From: Xiphias gladius
Taxonomy: Eukaryota > Chordata > Actinopteri > Istiophoriformes > Xiphiidae
Reading direction: 5' to 3'
Assembly (NCBI RefSeq): GCF_016859285.1
Contig: NC_053420.1
Location: 7,922,001-7,986,000 of the forward strand
Length of the DNA: 64,000 nucleotides
Positions 57,870 through 64,000 of this stretch are shown here, in pieces; within the stretch, counting starts at the first letter, position 1, and each line of letters opens with the position of its first letter. Both the position numbers and the translations under genes were made by a program. The notes below the pieces were generated by a model. The model saw only the letters and a list, made by a program, of their open reading frames with translations. It did not search any database and was not told the DNA's origin.

Positions 57870-58739
57870 GATGAGAGAACCCTTAATTTATGCTTGAGCC
57901 AAGTACAAATATGTGAATCATATAAATAGATGCTGATGTTAATATTGAAAGTTTTTATAGATTTATTTTGATAATCAACTATTTAAATAATTGCATTATG
58001 GAGTCTGTATCTCTAGTCTAGCAGCTACAGCAGATGCACGAAATCCCTCAAACTCTGTAGTTGCATTTGCATCTCTACTGATAAACTCAATCGTTTCTGC
58101 AGCTCACTTTTCTGTTGGAGTATCATATTTCTAATTTTGGCTATTGCCTGATTTATTCATCCATTGTTTAATATTACTTGACTGGCAGAGACCTGTGTCA
58201 GTGTCACAATTTGACACCCTTTATTTGCCTGTGCGCAGACATACTAGACACAGATACGGGCCTATTAGGCGAGGTGCTTGCCCTACTGAGAATGTAACAC
58301 TAGAGAATGCAAGTGCAATTGACTCTTGTAATGATCAACCACCCACTAATTCAGTTGAGGCTTCAGGACTGTTAGATAACAACTGCCTTGCCATTCAAAG
58401 AAGTCAGTGGGAGGAATTAGAAATCTTACATGCAAGGGATATCATGAAAACAAAGAAAGGAAAGCACTGGTCTGCTAAGTTCACACGGAGGTGGGGCTCA
58501 AGATAATCGGATAATGGAAGAACAGCTGAGCAGGCTTTCTCATCGCCAGAGTGGTGAGTAATATGAGTAGGATGACTGATAGTCATTGTGTAAGTGGAGT
58601 CACTTTGCAGGTTTACGGGGATGAAGGTTTGAGTTCAATAGTTTTTGCCTCTTTGTGGCGGTTACTCAACAGCTTAGTCTGAAAAGGCAAACCATAAAAA
58701 GAGCTCAACATAATTACATTTCATACTAGACTGGCATTC

Positions 58740-58942
58740 TGTTGAGCGCATACCTCCACTAAGGCCAATGACACACAACATATACCAGACTTCAGAGAAA
58801 AAAATTCTGATTCACCGTAAATGATCTGGATCTGCCCCATATTTTGTTGGCCCCATCCCTCCACCAAGTTCAGTGCAAATCGTTGCCAAACAAACCAACA
58901 AACAGACACTGGTGAAAACACAACCTCCTTGGAGGTAGTCAC
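58740..58942. repeat. Dispersed repeat family E with inverted GGAGGTA ends
   Basis: The left end is CATACCTCCACTAAGG and the right end CCTCCTTGGAGGTAG. Inside are GATCTGGATCTGCCCC, CCACCAAGTTCAGTGCAAAT and ACAAACCAACAAACAGAC. I recognise it as a common fish repeat. It is intergenic between kif17 and the SARG-like gene. Confidence 0.7.
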
Positions 58943-59121
58943 ATGTCAAACAGTCCACATGGCGAGGTAACAGTTTCAGAAGTTATCTGAATAATTCAAA
59001 AAATGTTGGCGGTATTTTCTCACTTGCACAAAAACAGCTGGACTGATGTAAGGTATAATACTGCACTTCAATGTTGTGAAGATAAAGATTTAAATACATA
59101 ATACATTACATGCAGATTTTT

Positions 59122-59127
59122 TTTATT
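59122..59127 (-). terminator. Possible poly(A) signal of the SARG-like gene
   Basis: On the minus strand this reads AATAAA, about 1.14 kb after the stop of the SARG-like gene. It is the first canonical hexamer met in that direction, in AT-rich sequence. Confidence 0.35.
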
Positions 59128-60264
59128 ATCAGTGATGGATTTATGATAAAGAGTTGGTAGAAGTTATCACATTATCATTTTTTTTCACTCACTCCAGTAT
59201 TTAAACTACGAAGGCAGTCACATGAACACAGTTTGTCAAACATTATTTGAGACCATCTAAACCACCTATACTGTTTAAAATTATAGTAGAAACAAATCTG
59301 TGAGCTACTGGTACATCATATTTTAAAAATCATGTAATGCTGATAGCTACTATTGTTTAGAAAACACTGAAAAATCCAAAAACACTTTCAAAGTTTACAA
59401 TAATGTTGAGCTGCATATACTTATCTGCTCCTTTGAGACTTTGCACCAAGAAATGTACTCAATGGTCCACTTATAGGCACATCTGTGAATTATGAAACGG
59501 TCGGTAATGTAAAAAAAAAAAAATCTCTTGATTTGGGTTTATGTTTCCTTTTAAGTAAAAGTGGAGTGGAGCAGCCTGTGAGGTACAGTATATAAGGAAG
59601 AACACAATTAATAGAAAACCACAATGTGGCTTGCTTCTGTACCACCATTATAAAATGGGATTTTTGTGCACTCCAAGGCTTATTACAATATAATCTTATG
59701 TAGCTGAATTAGGACAAATAATTTCTTATACCCATAAACTTGAGAGTGCACACTAGTGTGTGCAAAACTGTATTTTAAACATTCAGCAACCAAATGCTGC
59801 ATCTGATTTGGAGATGTTAGAGTGAAGACTATATTGATGTTTTAACTGCTTCCTTTTTTTTATAAGCACTCTTAGGCTGACTTGGTATCCTGTTGTGCCT
59901 AACCAAAATTTGGTACAGCAAACATAATAAAAGATTCTGATTAGCTTTCATTACATTATCATACCATTTTCATCAAATACGGAAAGCCTCAGGGGTTTGA
60001 AATGTGTAAGGTGCATTTCCAGATATTCTTGAGACCTACGCTCTGTAGTTGGAAAAAAAACTGCCCTCAAGTAATTATGTAAGCATGACCTAGATTAAAA
60101 GTGTTGGTATTCCCTTTTAAATTCTTCTTCTTCATCATCTTGCTTTAGTTTGCCCAAGTGCCAAGTTCTTGCTTAATGCTCTAACTCTCTTAAAGCTGAT
60201 GGTACTCTTGAACTCTCCCTAAGTACTGCATTTATGCAGGAAGACTTCTGCTGTTTACCTGTTT

Positions 60265-62096
60265 TTAGTCTTTGAGCAGTCCAAGCTTTCTGAGTGCTTC
60301 TTTTCTATCAGCTCCCATCCCAGGCACCACCATCACAGTATATCCAACTGTGTTTGAGGGTTTGTGGGGTACAGGTTGAGCTGCAGTGGTGGTTTTCACT
60401 GGCTCAGCTGCTGTGATGCGTCCTGGTTCAGGACAGTTTCCACCATTTCTGTGGCTGTTCAGGGTAGCAGAGCACTCCAGACCAGCTGCCTTTAATCCAT
60501 TGGATTGAGAAGGATGTGATACAGATGCAGACTGTTGGTCACACCTTGAGTAGTGATGGAAACTGGCACTGCTTTGCAGAGGCCTGTTCTTGGGTTCTGT
60601 GGGCACTTGAGAATAACAAAACGATGGGCTTCTTGATGGATTTCCATTAGATGGACCTTCGGTAAATCTGTTAAATGTAGGGTCCAAAGTGGAGTGAAAT
60701 TTAGGGGGAGATAGTGGGGCTACTGTCTCATCTTTTAGCTGTTCGTTTTTAAGGAGGCCAAGCTTCTGCAAAGCTTCCAGTCTCACCACCTGGGGATCTA
60801 TCGCATGCTTGACACTGCATGAAAAGTCTGAGGTTATCAAAGTTTCATTTTGTGTTTTCACAGATATGTTGACAGGGATCTTTTTGGGTTTAGGGGCCAC
60901 AACTGGAGGACTTATCTTAGACTTGGAAGACTCTGAGTGGGATCTGTCAGATCTTGGCAGGTTTCCGAGGTATGGGCCTTCCATTGTGGCAGGAAGGTGC
61001 TTGTCCAAATCTATAGTATGATCAACTGTGGGACACAAAGGGGTCTTCTTTGTGGAGGCACTCCTCCGCAGATGAACAAGTGCCTCGTAGGACAAAGGTC
61101 CTCTAGGTAAAGGACCCTCAGGTGTCCTTAATGAGTAGTCCCTGGGTTTGGTGGGAGGAGGTATCCCAACATGTCCCTCTAAAGGTACTGAGGGAGCAAC
61201 AGGTATGTGGTTGTGTTTGTGACAAGGTTTGTTGCTTGACGAAGTGAACTGAGGCTTGGAGCAGAGGTTCTTGTCTGGAGGAAAGCCTTGTTTAGTTCTT
61301 CGTACTGAACACGGAGTGCTGTTTGCCACAACAAGTGGTGTAGGAACCAGGTAGCTCTGCATGGGTTTCGGGCCAGCATTTTCCTTGAAGGGTCCTTTAG
61401 GGGCATGTTTTTGTGAATCTGGTAGACAAAGAAGCACATGTTCATCACTGCGAATACAATGAATTGCTCTTCAAAGTATTTTATTGACTGATGTATAGGT
61501 AATTCTGCATCTGTCCCCAAAGATTAACTCACCGTTCAGCTTGCTTTTGCTCATGGAGGCTGACAGGTCGGCCAGTTTGGTAGCAAGGTTGCCAGGGCTG
61601 GGCAGTTGGTCAGGTTCATCATTGGACAGTCCACTATCCTCCTCAGCATCCAAAGACTCAATAGTCTCCTCCAAAAACATGAGGCAGGCCTTTTCTTCAG
61701 CAGACAGGTGCTCCAGACTATCATCGCTCTGTAATACATAAAAGAAATTAGATATCCTTAAAAGCAACATAAACTCTCAGAAATCGAATAACAGAAGAGT
61801 TGACATTACTTTTATAAAAAGAACGTTTAAGACCTTCAACCCTTCACTTCTAAATAAATAAAAAGCTGTGAAACCGGACTCATTCCTAAGTTTTAATGTT
61901 TCAGCTCTCAATTACCTACATGTTTTTTTTGGGGGGGGGTATTTCATTCATACACATTCTCAGACTAAAGAAGGTTAGGTTGGTCACTTACAAAGCCAGA
62001 ATTGGCACTGACAACGCTGTCACAGCTGCCAGCACTGTCCATGCCAGTCATCATCTCCAATCCAATGCCACCGGGCCACGTATCACTTTTGGGCAT
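60265..62096 (-). CDS. SARG/C1orf116-like protein (specifically androgen-regulated gene family)
   Basis: This is a cytoplasmic protein family of unknown molecular function; the human member is androgen-induced. Coding exons on the minus strand: 62096-61992, 61728-61533, 61418-60265, giving 484 residues (human SARG is about 601). The start codon precedes MPKSDTWPGG, and the next segment D-S-A-G-S-C-D-S-V-V-S matches the human N-terminus. Exon 2 has the family hallmark SAEEKACLMFLEETIESLD followed by EEDSGLSNDE. Exon 3 is Pro/Ser/Lys-rich and disordered, with the conserved PKPKKIPVNI(S)VK motif and two E-A-L-x-K-L-G-L-L-K motifs, one being the C-terminus as in human. Junctions are GT-AG with phases 0 and 1. 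The related PROSER2 family shares the FLEETI motif, but the N- and C-termini favour SARG. It is convergent with kif17. Confidence 0.88.
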
Positions 62097-64000
62097 TTTA
62101 GTACCCTACTTATCCAAGGTTAGTGGCACAGATTGTTGTGTTTCACTGTGTGAAAAATAAATAAATAGAAAGTTAAATTACAGTTTAATTTGTCCCTCTA
62201 CAAGCTCAGCAGAGCGAAAATATTATCAAAAGAATAGATCATTCACAAGTAGATTTCATTTAATAGACTTTACCATATTTTAACCACACTGTTCATACTT
62301 TGCCTCTGTGAACCATTTTCTTAAATGTCCTCTCTTCTAGACAGCCATTGGTTTGCATTGAGTCTTGTACAATATGAAATCTATAGAGTCCCTAAAGGAC
62401 CACTTTGGACATTTTCTTAAAAATACTTTGCTACAGGATTGCCTTTTCTTTCCCATTGAAATAACTTTTTTTAAGAGTAAATTTAACACATGGACTGAGT
62501 CAATGAGACCACAACATTTAGTAACGAAGTGAGCTCTAACATGTATTTTTTTTTGTTTGTAAAGGGATCAACCATAATATTAAAATTCAAGGCTCTAACC
62601 AAGTTGAATTTAAATTCTATAGGACAAGAAGCTATGGCTCAACATTTTCTTTTATCTGTAAAGGAATATAGACTTTGACTTCCTCTATAATTGATGAATA
62701 AATGACAGTACAGTGTGCAGAGACACTGATTAACAGTACAACGCTTGGAGTCAAGCAAGCTGTACATTTGTTTCCCCCAAAGGTTTCCAACAAACGTACG
62801 CAGACATGGAGAGGAAAGAAAATTAGCCGCTGTGAATGAACAGTTATCAGCACCACAGCGGCGTGGACAGCTCCAGAGCAGGCTGATCCGTGTTTACTAT
62901 TAGCTCCAGATTAAATATAAACAGTGTCAGACATTTAGAGATAACCCAGATTAAGCATGATGTACATTGTGGTCCGGCTTGTGTAGGGTTGGGTGTTTTG
63001 ATCAAGAACTGTACATATTGCACAAGAATTGAACAACACATGACCTGGACAAGAGTGCACAATTGTGACCTTCATACCTCATCATGCCATTAAAGAACAA
63101 CAAATGTGTCCAATGGCAAGGCACATATGCATTGTAGCTCTAGGGGAAAGTATCACAGGAGAATGTAAAAACTATTTCTCAAGAATTCAAAAGTGATTAA
63201 AGACAACTCAAAACTATTACAGGTGAAATAAAACTCCTAATAAAATATAAAAGTTGGCATTTTAGAACCTCTGTACAATCAACTGTCTAAACCTACTATA
63301 GATAGCTAATCCGCTGCATTAAAGAAGTCATGTTTTTCTTTGCTCAGCGGGACAGTTTTAGTTTTGGATTGGATGCATTGAGGCGCTCCTGGGCAAACTC
63401 CTACACCCAACATTTAAGGGGCAGTTGCTGCAGAACAGCAGCCGTTTTAGCAAAAGATAAGAAGTTCACGTTATTTTCAGAACATCCACATTTGCTTTAG
63501 TGTTCTTCTTTAGGTCTGATTTTCTGATAACATAGCTTGTGAGGGCAACTGTGTTTTTAACAGCTGATTCTTAGCTCTAAGATGCTGAAGCTCCCAACAA
63601 GAACTTTTCAAAACAACATTACCATGCAATTGTAACAACTTTGGAGTAAAAAAAAAAAAAAACAAGTTAAATGGAAATTAATGTTAACTGTGGTGCGTCT
63701 CACATGCACACCAGCTTTCTGGGTGCCTGGACAACCTTGTTGGTAGAGAATGACAAAGTATACCAGCTTAGTCTGTTTCTGACAGCTATCTAAATAGTCC
63801 TCTTGCTGCATGCGATTCAGATTACAGCACACATGCCACTCGTAATCCTCCTGGACCGGATCAGTTTCAGAGGGAGTGGAGGGCAGCAGTAACAATCTCG
63901 TGAAAGTTATATGATATCCAGTGTGACCATGTTGTCTTACTTAACTCAACAGTCTGCTGTTAGGAAATTAAAAATGTAAATTGTATCACCATGTTTAGAG
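62097..64000. other. Upstream flank of the SARG-like gene
   Basis: The 5' UTR or promoter of the minus-strand gene should lie here, but I cannot place a start. An unassigned minus-strand open frame occurs at 63608-63895. Confidence 0.5.

Larger units (their letters stand above)
57227..60264. other. Region between the convergent kif17 and SARG-like genes
   Basis: It contains both putative 3' UTRs, repeat family E (58740-58942) and an unexplained open frame with splice-like borders at about 58190-58553 (see findings). Confidence 0.6.

Noticed and set aside
1-64000. CRISPR arrays, bacterial operons, phage or retroviral genes
   Set aside because: No regularly spaced repeats, no Shine-Dalgarno-led gene strings, and no gag, pol or env-like frames were seen.

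Overview
The window looks like a piece of a spiny-rayed (percomorph-type) bony fish genome. The genes are vertebrate, with many small coding exons joined by GT-AG introns that are mostly 0.1-2.5 kb long. The non-coding DNA is full of short dispersed repeats of kinds I recognise from percomorph genomes. There are no bacterial, phage or CRISPR features. Identification is by protein homology read by eye, not by database search.

Layout, left to right. (1) Positions 1-28237, plus strand: the 3' three quarters of eif4g3 (translation initiation factor eIF4G type 3). It enters the window inside an intron and runs to its stop codon; 28 coding exons join in frame. (2) Positions 28238 to about 31690: intergenic, with three copies of one dispersed repeat. 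(3) About 31690-42111, plus: hp1bp3 (heterochromatin protein 1-binding protein 3), 11 coding exons, with a candidate promoter and a candidate poly(A) signal. (4) About 42800-48102, plus: sh2d5 (PTB plus SH2-like adaptor), 9 coding exons. (5) About 50455-57226, plus: kif17 (kinesin-2 family ciliary and dendritic motor), 14 coding exons, with an RFX-type X-box upstream. (6) Positions 60265-62096, minus: a homologue of SARG/C1orf116, 3 coding exons, convergent with kif17. (7) Positions 62097-64000: upstream flank of the SARG-like gene.

As I remember it, the order and orientation EIF4G3-HP1BP3-SH2D5-KIF17 is the same as on human chromosome 1p36.12. The block is therefore conserved vertebrate synteny, not a functional operon. 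The genes act in separate processes: translation initiation, chromatin compaction, neuronal signalling and ciliary or dendritic transport. The SARG-like neighbour is not part of the human 1p36 block as I recall it.

I found no clearly new biological system. The most useful oddities are these: a large Pro/Gln repeat exon in eif4g3; a probable GC-AG intron and two consecutive tandem (NAGNAG) acceptors in kif17; a palindromic X-box before kif17; loss of the phosphotyrosine-binding Arg in the SH2D5 SH2 domain; absence of the PxVxL HP1-binding motif and a triplicated 24-residue tail repeat in HP1BP3; a nested MITE; and two unexplained open reading frames (58190-58553 plus, 63608-63895 minus).
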